64,000 nucleotides of DNA from JBDHHQ01 sp039586035 (lineage in GTDB: Bacteria; Gemmatimonadota; Gemmatimonadetes; Longimicrobiales; Gaopeijiaceae): contig JBDHLD010000012.1 in assembly GCA_039586035.1 (NCBI GenBank), positions 34,807-98,806 of the forward strand, given 5' to 3'. Positions 43,453 through 52,873 of the stretch are shown here, piece after piece. Position numbers and translations under genes: made by a program. The notes beneath the pieces are model-generated. The model worked only from the letters and a program-made list of their open reading frames with translations. It searched no databases and was not told the DNA's origin. Each line of letters begins with the position of its first letter. The first letter of the stretch is position 1.

Positions 43453-44649
43453 ATGCCCGGTACCGAGGTGTTCGGCCCGGAGGAAAGGAAAGAAGCCGGC
43501 GACGTCCTCGAGACGGGCGCCCTCTTCCGGTACGGTCACGAAGAGCTCCGGCGGGGGATGTGGAAGGCCAGGGAGCTGGAGGACGAGGTGCGCCAGTTCA
43601 CCGGCGCGCGTCACGCCCACGCCGTTTCGAGCGGATCCACCGCTGTCGCCTGCGCGCTGGCCGCGGCCAAGGTCGGACACGGCCACGAGGTGATCGTGCC
43701 ACCGTTCACCTACCTGGCCACGATCGAAGCCGTGCTCCTCGCCGGCGGGCTTCCGGTCTTCGGAGACATCGACGACACCCTTTGCCTCAGCGCCGAAGGG
43801 ATTCGGAATGCGATCACCCCCCAGACCAGGGCGGTGCTCCTCGTGCACATGTGCGGCGCCGCCGCGGACATGGATGGAATCCTCGAGGTCTGCCGCGAGC
43901 ACGACCTGGTGCTGGTGGAGGATGCCGGCCAGGCGCTGGGCGCCTTTCACGGAGGAACGTCCGTCGGACGGTTCGGGGCGGCGGGCGCGTTCTCGTTCGA
44001 CTTCTTCAAGATCACGACCTGCGGCGAGGGGGGGCTGTTCATCACCGACAGCGACGAGGCCTATGCTCTAGCCGACAGCTACTCCGACCACGGACACGAC
44101 CATATCGGCGACAACCGGGGCATGGAGCAACACCCGATCCTGGGCTTCAACTACCGCATCAGCGAGCTGAACGCGGCCATCGGCCTGGCGCAGATGCGCA
44201 AGCTCGGCTGGATCCTGGAGCGAAACCGCGCCAACAAGGCCGCTCTGCGGGACCGGCTCGCCCAGGTTCCCGGCGTTGCCTTTCGTCGCATGCCCGACCC
44301 CGAGGGGGATTCCGGTACGTTCCTCAACCTGCTGTTGCCGGACACCGCGACCGCAGGCCGGGCGGCCCGGCAGCTCACCGAGGCTGGCGTGCCCGGGGTC
44401 AACTACTGGTTCACGAACATGTACCACTTCATCAACCAGTGGGATCACATCAAGGACCTGAAGGCTGCGGCACCCCTGGCGATCCACCACCTGGGTGCCC
44501 CGCAGAACTACCACGATCTCGATCTTCCCGGTGCTCAGGAGACCATTGGCCGGCTGATCTCACTGGGCATCCGCTGCACCTGGACCGAGGAAGAGGTCCG
44601 ACAGGTCGCGGACCACGCGGCTACCGCCCTCGAGGACGTGATGGGATAG
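43453..44649 (+). CDS. kdnA: 8-amino-3,8-dideoxy-manno-octulosonate aminotransferase (KdnA-like)
   Basis: A 398-residue DegT/DnrJ/EryC1-family sugar aminotransferase. The PLP lysine is Lys186 in SFDFFKITTCGEGG and the Asp157 pair is in VEDAGQALGAFH. The family is broad, but the next gene is a KdnB-type iron alcohol dehydrogenase, and KdnA/KdnB together turn the C8 hydroxyl of Kdo into an amine (8-amino-Kdo) for lipopolysaccharide, as shown in Shewanella. Cytoplasmic. The 3' gap of 187 bp before kdnB contains no gene. Confidence 0.85.
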   Translation: MPGTEVFGPEERKEAGDVLETGALFRYGHEELRRGMWKARELEDEVRQFTGARHAHAVSSGSTAVACALAAAKVGHGHEVIVPPFTYLATIEAVLLAGGLPVFGDIDDTLCLSAEGIRNAITPQTRAVLLVHMCGAAADMDGILEVCREHDLVLVEDAGQALGAFHGGTSVGRFGAAGAFSFDFFKITTCGEGGLFITDSDEAYALADSYSDHGHDHIGDNRGMEQHPILGFNYRISELNAAIGLAQMRKLGWILERNRANKAALRDRLAQVPGVAFRRMPDPEGDSGTFLNLLLPDTATAGRAARQLTEAGVPGVNYWFTNMYHFINQWDHIKDLKAAAPLAIHHLGAPQNYHDLDLPGAQETIGRLISLGIRCTWTEEEVRQVADHAATALEDVMG

Positions 44650-44836
44650 AGGCCCAGGCCGTCTGGACCGCCCCCCGGACGGTGCCTTCGGCAGCGCTGA
44701 AACCCGCCCGTCGGTGGCTCGCGGGCCCCGACGTGCCTAGACTAGCCTCCAGCGGACGACGACTCTCACACTCGACCGAACGGACGCCCACGCCGACTTC
44801 GGCGCGGGTCGGAAGGAAGAACCCATCCCACTCACG

Positions 44837-45916
44837 ATGCACCGCAACTTCAAGAACGTAGGGAAGACCGTCTACGGGCGAGGAAGCTTCGACCAGCTCG
44901 GCAGCATCTTGCGCCCCCAGAGGCAGGTCGAGAAGGGCTCCATCGTCTTCCTGGTGGACGACTTCTTCCAGGAACGAGAGCTCGCCGGGCGAATCCCGGC
45001 GGAAGATGGGGACATCGTCCACTTCATCGACGCGAGCCACGAGGAGCCCACGACGGACCAGGTGGACGGGCTCCGCGACGACATTCTGTCTTCGCAGGGC
45101 GTGCCTGGAGGCGTGGTGGGGATTGGCGGCGGTAGCGTCATGGACCTGGCCAAGGCGCTGGCCCTGATGTTCAAGAACGAGGGCTCGTCGCAACTCTACC
45201 AGGGCCTGAACCTGATCAAGCGGCCGGGCGTGTGGCACTGCGGCGTCCCAACCATCTCGGGCACGGGAGCCGAGTGCTCCATGACCGCGGTGCTGAGTGG
45301 ACCGGAGAAGAAGCTGGGACTCAAGTGCGAGTGGACGCCCTTCGATCAGGTTGTGATGGATCCGGAGCTGCCTACCACGGTCCCCCGGAACCACTGGTTC
45401 TACACCGGCATGGACTGCTACATCCACTGCTGTGAATCCGCGAGCGGACGCTACTACAACACGTTCAGCCGCGCCTACGGCGACCAGGCCCTCGACCTCT
45501 GTCGCGAAGTCTACCTGAACGAGGGCTCGGGTCAGACCCCGGAGAACGACGAGAAGCTCATGGTGGCGTCCCTTTTCGGGGGGCTCAGTCTGACCTATTC
45601 GGAGGTGGGCGTTTGTCACGCCCTGTCCTACGGCCTCTCCTACGTTCTGAAGATGAGGCACGGCCTGGCCAACTGCGTGGCGTTCGGCCAGCTGGACGAG
45701 TTCTACGGCCCGGCGGTCCAGGAGTTCAGGACCATGGTGGACCGGCACGACATCGACATTCCTTCCGGCCTCGCCGAGGAGTGGACAGACGATCAGATCA
45801 CCCGCATGGCCGAAGTGGCACTGGCTCTCGGCCACATGTGGGACCACGCCATTGGCCCCCATTGGAGGGATGAGGTGTCCCTCGATCGCGTGAAGGAGCT
45901 GTTCCAGCGCATGTAG
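44837..45916 (+). CDS. kdnB: 3-deoxy-manno-octulosonate 8-oxidase (KdnB-like iron alcohol dehydrogenase)
   Basis: A 359-residue group III iron-dependent alcohol dehydrogenase. It shows FKNVGKTVYGRGSFDQLG near the start, GVGIGGGSVMDLAKALAL for nucleotide, ISGTGAECSMTA, and the metal region GMDCYIHCCES and GVCHALSYGLSYV...MRHGLAN with the Asp and His ligands. The N-terminus and size match KdnB, which oxidises C8 of Kdo for the partner aminotransferase immediately upstream. Together they predict amino-modified LPS cores, so the cell is diderm. Confidence 0.88.
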   Translation: MHRNFKNVGKTVYGRGSFDQLGSILRPQRQVEKGSIVFLVDDFFQERELAGRIPAEDGDIVHFIDASHEEPTTDQVDGLRDDILSSQGVPGGVVGIGGGSVMDLAKALALMFKNEGSSQLYQGLNLIKRPGVWHCGVPTISGTGAECSMTAVLSGPEKKLGLKCEWTPFDQVVMDPELPTTVPRNHWFYTGMDCYIHCCESASGRYYNTFSRAYGDQALDLCREVYLNEGSGQTPENDEKLMVASLFGGLSLTYSEVGVCHALSYGLSYVLKMRHGLANCVAFGQLDEFYGPAVQEFRTMVDRHDIDIPSGLAEEWTDDQITRMAEVALALGHMWDHAIGPHWRDEVSLDRVKELFQRM

Positions 45917-46091
45917 GGCAGCTCGTCACCGGTCGCCGCAGCGCCATCGGACGGAGCGGTTTCGTCATGCCCCACGGCGGACCACCGTCGGGACCAGTCG
46001 GCCGCCCGCCTCAGGCGCACCGGCGACTCAGCCTTTTCCGGACTTCAGCACGACTTCAACCCTTGAACACGATCCTTCGAGGAGAGCGATC

Positions 46092-48347
46092 ATGACGCGT
46101 TTCTGGACGCGATCCCTTGTCACCGTGGGCCTGGCGGCCGTGGGGCTCGCCCTCGTACCCGCCCAGTCTTCCGAGAGTGGGATGCTGGGCTTCACAACCG
46201 AGGGCGCTGACGCTCAACGGGAGCTCGAGGCTCGATTCGACGCCCAGCTCCGGCCGGAGAACCTGCGGGACTGGATGCGGCGCATGACGGAGAAGCCCTT
46301 CTACGTCGGCGCCCCGCACAACCGGGACAACGCGGAGTGGACCCGGGATCAGTTCCGGTCCTGGGGCTACGAGGCCGAGATCGTCGAGTACCAGGTCCTG
46401 TTCCCCACTCCGCGGGTCCGTGAGGTGGAGATGGTGGCGCCAGAGCGATACCGGGCTCAGCTCCGAGAGCCGACGCTTGAGGAGGATGCCACGTCGGGCA
46501 TCGAGGAGGACCGACTCCCGACCTACAACGCCTACTCGGCCGACGGCGACGTAACGGGAGAGCTCGTCTACGTGAACTACGGCATCCCCGCCGATTACGA
46601 GGAGCTCGAGCGGAGGGGCATCGACGTGGAGGGCAAGGTCGTCATCGCCCGGTACGGCGGGTCGTGGCGCGGCATCAAGCCGAAGGTCGCCCACGAGCAC
46701 GGCGCCATCGCCACGATCCTCTACTCCGACCCCAGGGACGACGGATACTACCAGGGCGACGTCTACCCCGAGGGTCCCTACCGCATGGAGCACGGGGTCC
46801 AGCGGGGCTCCGTGTCCGACATGCCCCAATACCCCGGCGACCCCCTCACCCCCGGCGTGGGGGCCACCGCCGACGCCGACCGCCTGACGGTCGAAGAATC
46901 GCCCACGGTCATGAAGATCCCCGTGCTGCCCATCTCCTACGCGGACGCGCAGCCGCTCCTGGAGGCGTTGGGAGGGCCCGTGGCGCCCGAGTCCTGGCGA
47001 GGTGCTCTGCCGATCACCTACCACGTGGGCCCCGGCCCGGCCCAGGTTCGCGTCCACCTGGAGTTCGATTGGGATCTGAAGCCGGCGTACGACGTGATCG
47101 CCCGGATGGAGGGCGCCGACTTCCCGGACCAGTGGGTCATGCGAGGCAACCACCGTGACGGCTGGGCCATGGGAGCGGCGGACCCCATCAGCGGACACGT
47201 GGCCATGATGGAAGAGGCGCGGGCCATCAGTGAGCTGGCCCGGGACGGGTGGCGCCCCCGGCGAACCATCCTCTACGGGTCCTGGGACGCGGAGGAGCCG
47301 GGCCTGCTGGGCTCCACCGAATGGGCCGAGCATCACGCCGACGAGCTACGACGGAAGCTCGCCCTCTACACCAACACGGACGGCAGCGGCCGAGGCTTCC
47401 TCGGCGCGGGCGGCTCCCACACGCTGGAGAAGTTCATCAACCAGGTCGCCCGCGACGTCCCCGATCCTCAGACCGACGTCACCGTGTGGGAGCGGGCCCA
47501 GGCACAACGAGCCGTGAGCGGCGATGACGAGGCGCTCACGCGGGAGGACCTCAGGATCTCGCCGCTGGGCTCCGGATCCGACTACACGCCGTTCCTCCAA
47601 CATCTGGGCATCGCGTCGCTGAACCTGGGCTTCGGCGGCGAAAGCGGCGGCGGATCCTACCACTCCCAGTTCGACTCGTTCGACCATTACACGCGCTTCG
47701 GCGACCCGGACTTCCAGTACGGCGTTGCCCTGGCCAAGACCGCCGGCCGTGTGACGCTGCGCTTCGCGAACGCGGACGTGCTCCCGTACCAGTTCGGCAA
47801 CTTCGCCGACAACGTGGCCATGTACCTCGATGAGGTCGTGCAGCTGGCTGACGACCTGCGTCAGGAAACGGAGCGGCGGAACGAGCTGGTCGCCATGAAC
47901 GCCTACGCGCTTTCAGCGGACCCGAAGCAGACCTACGTACCGCCCACCGAGCAGGACGCGGTGCCGCACCTGAACTTCGCACCGCTCCGCAACGCCGTCG
48001 CCCAGCTGGAGGAGAGCGCCGGCGCGTACGACCACGCGCTGCTCGACGCGATGGCCCGCGGCGGGCCGGCGGGCCAGAATCTCGGCCGCATCAACGAGGT
48101 GCTGATGAGCACGGAGCGGCGCATGACCCGGGAGGCAGGGCTCCCGCGGCGACCGTGGTTCCGGCATCACATCTACGCGCCGGGATTCTACACGGGCTAC
48201 GGAGTCAAGACGCTCCCTGGCGTGCGGGAGGCCCTCGAGCAGCGAGACTGGCACGAGGCGACGGAGCACGTGGAGATCGCCGCGGAGACGCTCCGCGAGG
48301 TAGCCGCCGCGATCGACGAGGCCACCTCGATGCTGGGCGGCATGTAG
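46092..48347 (+). CDS. M28-family metallopeptidase (glutamate carboxypeptidase II-like)
   Basis: A 751-residue exported peptidase with an N-terminal signal (SLVTVGLAAVGLALVPA), a PA domain (about 150-290), the M28 catalytic domain (about 335-585) and a C-terminal helical dimerisation domain. Zinc ligands His354 and Asp364 (NHRDGWAMGAAD), catalytic Glu401 with Glu402 (WDAEEPG), Asp in TNTDGSG and His in GSYHSQFDSF match glutamate carboxypeptidase II spacing exactly (47 residues from first His to Glu). It should remove C-terminal glutamate-like residues from peptides in the periplasm or outside. Confidence 0.93.
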   Translation: MTRFWTRSLVTVGLAAVGLALVPAQSSESGMLGFTTEGADAQRELEARFDAQLRPENLRDWMRRMTEKPFYVGAPHNRDNAEWTRDQFRSWGYEAEIVEYQVLFPTPRVREVEMVAPERYRAQLREPTLEEDATSGIEEDRLPTYNAYSADGDVTGELVYVNYGIPADYEELERRGIDVEGKVVIARYGGSWRGIKPKVAHEHGAIATILYSDPRDDGYYQGDVYPEGPYRMEHGVQRGSVSDMPQYPGDPLTPGVGATADADRLTVEESPTVMKIPVLPISYADAQPLLEALGGPVAPESWRGALPITYHVGPGPAQVRVHLEFDWDLKPAYDVIARMEGADFPDQWVMRGNHRDGWAMGAADPISGHVAMMEEARAISELARDGWRPRRTILYGSWDAEEPGLLGSTEWAEHHADELRRKLALYTNTDGSGRGFLGAGGSHTLEKFINQVARDVPDPQTDVTVWERAQAQRAVSGDDEALTREDLRISPLGSGSDYTPFLQHLGIASLNLGFGGESGGGSYHSQFDSFDHYTRFGDPDFQYGVALAKTAGRVTLRFANADVLPYQFGNFADNVAMYLDEVVQLADDLRQETERRNELVAMNAYALSADPKQTYVPPTEQDAVPHLNFAPLRNAVAQLEESAGAYDHALLDAMARGGPAGQNLGRINEVLMSTERRMTREAGLPRRPWFRHHIYAPGFYTGYGVKTLPGVREALEQRDWHEATEHVEIAAETLREVAAAIDEATSMLGGM

Positions 48348-48356
48348 CGCGGGCGC

Positions 48357-49520
48357 TCAGGCCCTGTCCGTCGCGCCCTGGACGTTCCCTTCCGCGAAAT
48401 CCGGGGCCTGCAGCCAAACGGGGCGGTCGCGCCCCGGCACGGTCGCCAGACCTACGAGCAGCACCACCACCGCGCCGGTGACGAAGAGCGTGCGGCGAAG
48501 ACGCCAAGCCGGCGCCAGGATCTCGGCCCGGTCCTTCTCGGCGATGATGGCCCAGCGCAGGCCCTCGAATTCCAGGAGCCCGTACGCGGCGATGACCTCC
48601 TCGCCTCGGTAGTCGTGCGTGTGCATGACGCCGCTCTGGCCGGCCAGCGCACGCCGCACCGACTCGGTGTCCGCCGTGAGGTTCAGGACGTCCGATTCGG
48701 CGCTGAAACGAGAGTCGCTGCGCATGAGCAGGTCCTCTCCCACCGCGTACGTCTCCCCGGTCTGGCCCATGCCTTCGGTGAACATCATGATCTCGTTCAT
48801 CTCGTCGGCGCTGGTCTGGGCCGCGAGAACCCCCAGCAGGGTGCCATCATCATCGTATACGGGACTGCCCGCGAAGAGCGCCGGAGCTCCGCCACTGGGC
48901 TCGTACCGCTCGAAGTCTTCGATGGCGACGTGGCCCCTGCTCGACGCCTGCGCGGCCTGGCGATACACGGCGGCCAGGCCGGTTCCGGACCAGGGACCGT
49001 CGATCAGGTTCGTCGCGAAGTCGGGTTCCTTGAAGTAGCTGTAGACGACGTTGCCCCGCTCGTCCGTCATGAAGACGTCGTAGTAGCGGTGGATCTCCAG
49101 GAACTCGTCGACGCCGGGCTGCCGCGCCGCGTGCAGAGAGGTGTACGCCGAGCCGTCGCCGGCGTCGTTCAGCAGATGGCGCTGATCGTCCGGGAACGGA
49201 TTGTCCTCCACGTACAGACGGTAGAGCCGCTCGCCGGCGTCCGCACCGAGCCGATCCCAAGCGGCTGTGTACTGTCCGAGCGACTCCTTGAGGCGCCCGG
49301 TGTCGCTCCACAGCGCCATCTCCGAGCGTAGCTGCTCGAGCGTCGCCTCGAGCGAGCCCGACCTGAGCGACATGAAGAGGAACAGCTCGCGCTCCGCCTC
49401 CTGCGTCAGATCCCGACGCACCGACGCCATGATCGTCCAACCGGCGACGATCATCGTGATCGCCGCGACGCCGCTGGCCCACCACACCCGGCGCCATCCG
49501 CGGGGCAGCCGCCTAGGCAT
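48357..49520 (-). CDS. Orphan double-Cache sensor-like membrane protein
   Basis: A 387-residue protein with an N-terminal membrane helix (about 13-31), a large periplasmic dCache-like region (RLYRLYVEDNPFPD, YYDVFMTDERGNVVYSYF, AGSPVYDDDGTLLGVLAAQTS, WAIIAEKDRAE) and a second membrane helix (about 345-362), then only about 25 residues. There is no HAMP, kinase, cyclase or chemotaxis output. Its start overlaps the end of the TAXI-protein gene by 8 bp, so they are coupled. It may be a sensory subunit acting through a partner. Confidence 0.8.
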   Translation of the reverse strand: MPRRLPRGWRRVWWASGVAAITMIVAGWTIMASVRRDLTQEAERELFLFMSLRSGSLEATLEQLRSEMALWSDTGRLKESLGQYTAAWDRLGADAGERLYRLYVEDNPFPDDQRHLLNDAGDGSAYTSLHAARQPGVDEFLEIHRYYDVFMTDERGNVVYSYFKEPDFATNLIDGPWSGTGLAAVYRQAAQASSRGHVAIEDFERYEPSGGAPALFAGSPVYDDDGTLLGVLAAQTSADEMNEIMMFTEGMGQTGETYAVGEDLLMRSDSRFSAESDVLNLTADTESVRRALAGQSGVMHTHDYRGEEVIAAYGLLEFEGLRWAIIAEKDRAEILAPAWRLRRTLFVTGAVVVLLVGLATVPGRDRPVWLQAPDFAEGNVQGATDRA

Positions 49521-50865
49521 CGTCGCCCGACTCCGGCCGTTGCATCGGCTCGTCCATTCCCCAGCCGCCGGCCCCTCGCGCGCTCGACGGAGCGCTGGCA
49601 GCCGGCGTCTCCCGAGCGGCCGTCAGCCGGTCCCGGATCGCCTCGCTCACCGCGCTCCAGGTCACCGAAAAGAAGTTGAAGCCCTCCTCGGTGACCCGCC
49701 CCTCCTCGGCATCGTCCACCACGTCGCCCAGGATGTCCATCAGCCGGTCCCGCATCCGCTCGAGCGAGGCGGTGTCGCCCTCCTCGCGAGCTTTCCCGTA
49801 GAGGACCAGCACGTTGTTGTTGTATTGGTCGATGCGCCGCTTTTTCCGGTACGAAACGAGCTGCAACACGCCCGAGCCCACGAGAAGAAGCATGGTGATG
49901 AAGAGCGCGAGGGGCTCGGCGTTCTCCTGGAAGAAGGACGGGTCGTCCCGGGAATAGTAGCGCTGGGCACCCGGGTGAACCGGGATGAACGTGCCCGCCA
50001 CCTGGTCCGGGGCCTGGATGAAGCCCGCAAGGTGGGTCCTCGACATCAGGTCACGACGGCGCTCGAACAAGATCGTCGTGAGGTTTGCCACGATCTCCGG
50101 ATCGAGTGATTCGTCTGCCACCAGCAGCAGCCGCACCACCGCTGTTTCGAGGTCGGCCTCAGGCAGAGCCGGAGTCCCCCGATACGCGCCTTTGGGCAGC
50201 GTGCCGTGTTCCACCGCGGGGTGCCTGAGCCCGATGGCCGGCGCCTGATCGATGGGCACGATGCGACTGGGGCTCGTCTCGATGAGCTCACGCACGGACT
50301 CGTTGGCGGGTGCCCCTACCCGAAACACCGCGTCGACGGCCGCGCTGAGCATGGCCCAGTTCGCCGACTCCTGGGTCATGGGCAGCGCCTCGAAATCCGA
50401 CTCGGACAGGCCGTAGTGGTTGACCAGCAACCAGAAGTTCTCGTGCTGCCCGCTACCGCGCGGTGGAATCGCGATCTTCTTGCCGCGCAGATCGGCGACG
50501 CCGGTGATCCCGGCCTCGTCCCGGGCCACGAGCTGGAATGCGTCCGGATACAGCGCGGCCACGAGCCGAGCGGAGGGTGGTGCGGGGATGCTGGACACCA
50601 CGGCCGCGAGGTCTACGCTCCCTTCCTCCATGAGGCGGATGTTCTGCGCGGTCCCGACCGTTTCGAGCACCGTCACCGTCAGGTTCTTCGAGTGCTGCTC
50701 CACCACGTCCGCGATGGCCTGGGACACCGCGAACCCCTCTCCGCCGTGGGGTCCAGCGGCAAAGGTGATATCTCGCGCTCGGCCCGCCTCATACACCATC
50801 CATGCGGTCGTCAACGCGGCGATGACGGCCAGCGCGGCGGCGACGAATCGAAAGCGGAGGGTCAA
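49513..50865 (-). CDS. Membrane-anchored TAXI-type TRAP solute-binding protein
   Basis: A 450-residue protein. An N-terminal uncleaved-looking helix (about 5-25) is followed by a TAXI/NMT1-like binding domain (ITFAAGPHGGEGFAVSQAIADV, NIRLMEEGSVDLAAV, LRGKKIAIPPRGSGQ, VDAVFRVGAPANESV), a second membrane helix (about 320-345) and a cytoplasmic helical tail of about 100 residues. Ordinary TRAP binding proteins are free and work with DctQ/DctM permeases, none of which is here. The design points to ligand sensing, together with the coupled Cache protein. Confidence 0.85.
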   Translation of the reverse strand: MTLRFRFVAAALAVIAALTTAWMVYEAGRARDITFAAGPHGGEGFAVSQAIADVVEQHSKNLTVTVLETVGTAQNIRLMEEGSVDLAAVVSSIPAPPSARLVAALYPDAFQLVARDEAGITGVADLRGKKIAIPPRGSGQHENFWLLVNHYGLSESDFEALPMTQESANWAMLSAAVDAVFRVGAPANESVRELIETSPSRIVPIDQAPAIGLRHPAVEHGTLPKGAYRGTPALPEADLETAVVRLLLVADESLDPEIVANLTTILFERRRDLMSRTHLAGFIQAPDQVAGTFIPVHPGAQRYYSRDDPSFFQENAEPLALFITMLLLVGSGVLQLVSYRKKRRIDQYNNNVLVLYGKAREEGDTASLERMRDRLMDILGDVVDDAEEGRVTEEGFNFFSVTWSAVSEAIRDRLTAARETPAASAPSSARGAGGWGMDEPMQRPESGDDA

Positions 50866-50966
50866 GCCGTCATCTCACGGATGGAGTGGTGGCTGGGCAG
50901 CCTGGACGAATCGGACGACCACACCCTAGGCGCAGGGCCGCCGGGCGGTCAATGGTCCGAGTCACG

Positions 50967-51767
50967 TCAGACGAAGTTGGCTTCCCGCTTGGCCACGAAG
51001 GCCTCGTAGGCTTCCCGGAAATTGGGGTTCTGCATGCAGACGGCCTGGGCTTGGGCCTCGGCCTCGAGGGCGCTGACCAGATCGGTGCTGGCCTCGCGGT
51101 TCAACGCGTCCTTCGTGATCTCGAGGGCGAACGACGGACCCCGCGCCAAGGACTCGGCCAGCGTCATGGCCTCGGTCAGGACTTCGTCCTGTGCTACGAC
51201 GCGGTTGTAGAGGCCGATGCGATGGGCCTCTTCGGCCGAGATGAAGTCCCCCGTCATGAGCAGCTCGGTGGCTTTGGCCAATCCGACGATGCGCGGTAAC
51301 AGCCACGAGGCGCCCATGTCGGCGCCGGAGAGGCCGACCTTGGTGAACAGGTAGGCGATCTTGGCTTTCTCGCCGGCCACCCGCAGATCGGCGGCCGTGG
51401 CGATCACGGCACCCGCGCCCGCCACCGTCCCGTTCAGGGCCGCGACGATGGGCCGACCGCACGCCCGCATGGCCAGGATCAGATCACAGGTCATCCGGGT
51501 GAAATCCAGCAGGCCTTCGTAGTCGCGCGCGAACAAGGCGCCGATGATGTCCTCCACGTCGCCGCCCGAGCAGAAGGCCCGGCCGCTCCCCGTGATCACC
51601 ACGGCCCGGACTCCCGGCTCGCGGTGAAGCGCCAGGAACGTGTCCCTGAGCTCCGCATAGACCTGGAACGTCAGGGCGTTCAGCCGGTCCGGCCTGTGGA
51701 GGGTGATGGTGGCCACGCTGGTCTCCCGGTCGTGCTCGTACAGGAACGACTGAGGTGCGATGGTCAT
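50967..51767 (-). CDS. Enoyl-CoA hydratase/isomerase
   Basis: A 266-residue crotonase. Oxyanion segments GSGRAFCSGGDVEDI and NGTVAGAGAVIATAADL are clear; the position usually holding the first catalytic Glu reads KVGLSGADMGASW, so activity may differ from plain hydratase. ATG 51767 follows GGAG. In published 2-aminobenzoyl-CoA clusters an enoyl-CoA hydratase accompanies the monooxygenase; the ligase, SDR and RidA genes are 2-6 kb away, so membership of that pathway is inferred. Confidence 0.9.
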   Translation of the reverse strand: MTIAPQSFLYEHDRETSVATITLHRPDRLNALTFQVYAELRDTFLALHREPGVRAVVITGSGRAFCSGGDVEDIIGALFARDYEGLLDFTRMTCDLILAMRACGRPIVAALNGTVAGAGAVIATAADLRVAGEKAKIAYLFTKVGLSGADMGASWLLPRIVGLAKATELLMTGDFISAEEAHRIGLYNRVVAQDEVLTEAMTLAESLARGPSFALEITKDALNREASTDLVSALEAEAQAQAVCMQNPNFREAYEAFVAKREANFV

Positions 51768-51939
51768 GGAGTCTCCAGGGTGTTCCTCTCACGGGTGCTG
51801 GCGGGGCGATAGCCGATCGTAGGGACCCGCGCCCTCGCTCACAACCGGGCGGCGGACGTCACAACCCGACCGCTCCCGGGTAAGGTTCCTCGGCGCCCGC
51901 GCCGTGGCGGGTCAGACCATGACCATCCAGGTGAGACCG

Positions 51940-52824
51940 ATGCGAGAGTTCGAGCTGCTGCAGGTGGACGCCTTCGCCGACCAGCCGCTGGCCGGGAATC
52001 CCTGCGCCGTCGTCCTGGACGCGGACGGGCTCGATGCCCAGGTGATGCTGGGCGTGGCCCGCGAGATGAATCTCTCGGAGACGGCGTTCGTGACCCGCTC
52101 CGAGGTCGCCGACTTCGGCGTGCGCTACTTCACGCCGGCAGAGGAGATCCCCCTTGCAGGGCATCCGACCATCGCCACCGCCCGGGCGCTGGTCGACTCG
52201 GGTCGCGTCGAGCCGGGACGGCCTCGACTCACCCTCGAGCTGCGGGTGGGCCCCATCGAGGTCGACCTCGAATGGCGCGACCAGGATCTTCACCGAGCCA
52301 CGATGAGCCAGAAGCGTCCCGCTTTCCTGCGCGTGCATGCCCCGGATCGCGTGCTGCCCGTCTTCGGGCTCGAGACGGGTGACCTTCTTCCCGGAGCTCC
52401 GATTCAGACCGTCAGCACCGGCACCCCGCAGCTCATGGTCCCCTTGCGTGGTCTCGATGCTCTACGCAACGCCGGTATCGACCATGTCGCGTACGCCCAG
52501 CTGCGGGACAGCGGGGACTTCTTCAGCCCTCACCTCTTCTGCCTTGCGGGCTTCACTGAAGACGGCGACACGGCGGCCCGTCACTTCGGAACGCCCCCCG
52601 ACCTCGTGGAGGACCCGTTCACCGGCTCGGCCACGGGGGGCATGGCTGCGTACCTGTGGCACCACGGCCTGATGGCTACGCCCACGTTCGTGGCCGAGCA
52701 GGGGCACTGGATGGGTCGGCCCGGCCGTGCCACCGTGGAGGTGGTGGGACCGCCCCACGACATGACCACGGTGCGCGTGGGCGGGGCGTCCGTGACGGTG
52801 CTCCGGGGCCGCTTGACGATCTGA
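51940..52824 (+). CDS. PhzF-family isomerase/epimerase
   Basis: A 294-residue PhzF-like protein (diaminopimelate-epimerase fold). It has LLQVDAFADQPLAGNPCAVV at the start, the catalytic Glu47 in MNLSETAFV, IPLAGHPTIATA and VEDPFTGSATGGMAAYL. PhzF itself isomerises trans-2,3-dihydro-3-hydroxyanthranilate, an anthranilate relative, but most family members have unknown substrates. ATG 51940 has AGGTGAG upstream and starts the homologous core; the frame opens earlier at 51904. Confidence 0.92.
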   Translation: MREFELLQVDAFADQPLAGNPCAVVLDADGLDAQVMLGVAREMNLSETAFVTRSEVADFGVRYFTPAEEIPLAGHPTIATARALVDSGRVEPGRPRLTLELRVGPIEVDLEWRDQDLHRATMSQKRPAFLRVHAPDRVLPVFGLETGDLLPGAPIQTVSTGTPQLMVPLRGLDALRNAGIDHVAYAQLRDSGDFFSPHLFCLAGFTEDGDTAARHFGTPPDLVEDPFTGSATGGMAAYLWHHGLMATPTFVAEQGHWMGRPGRATVEVVGPPHDMTTVRVGGASVTVLRGRLTI

Positions 52825-52873
52825 GGGCACTGACCAGCGGAGTGTGGTTCAAGAAACGAGGAGTCGAACCCAC

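Noticed and set aside
49513..50865. A complete TRAP transporter
   Set aside because: No DctQ or DctM permease gene is present in the window.
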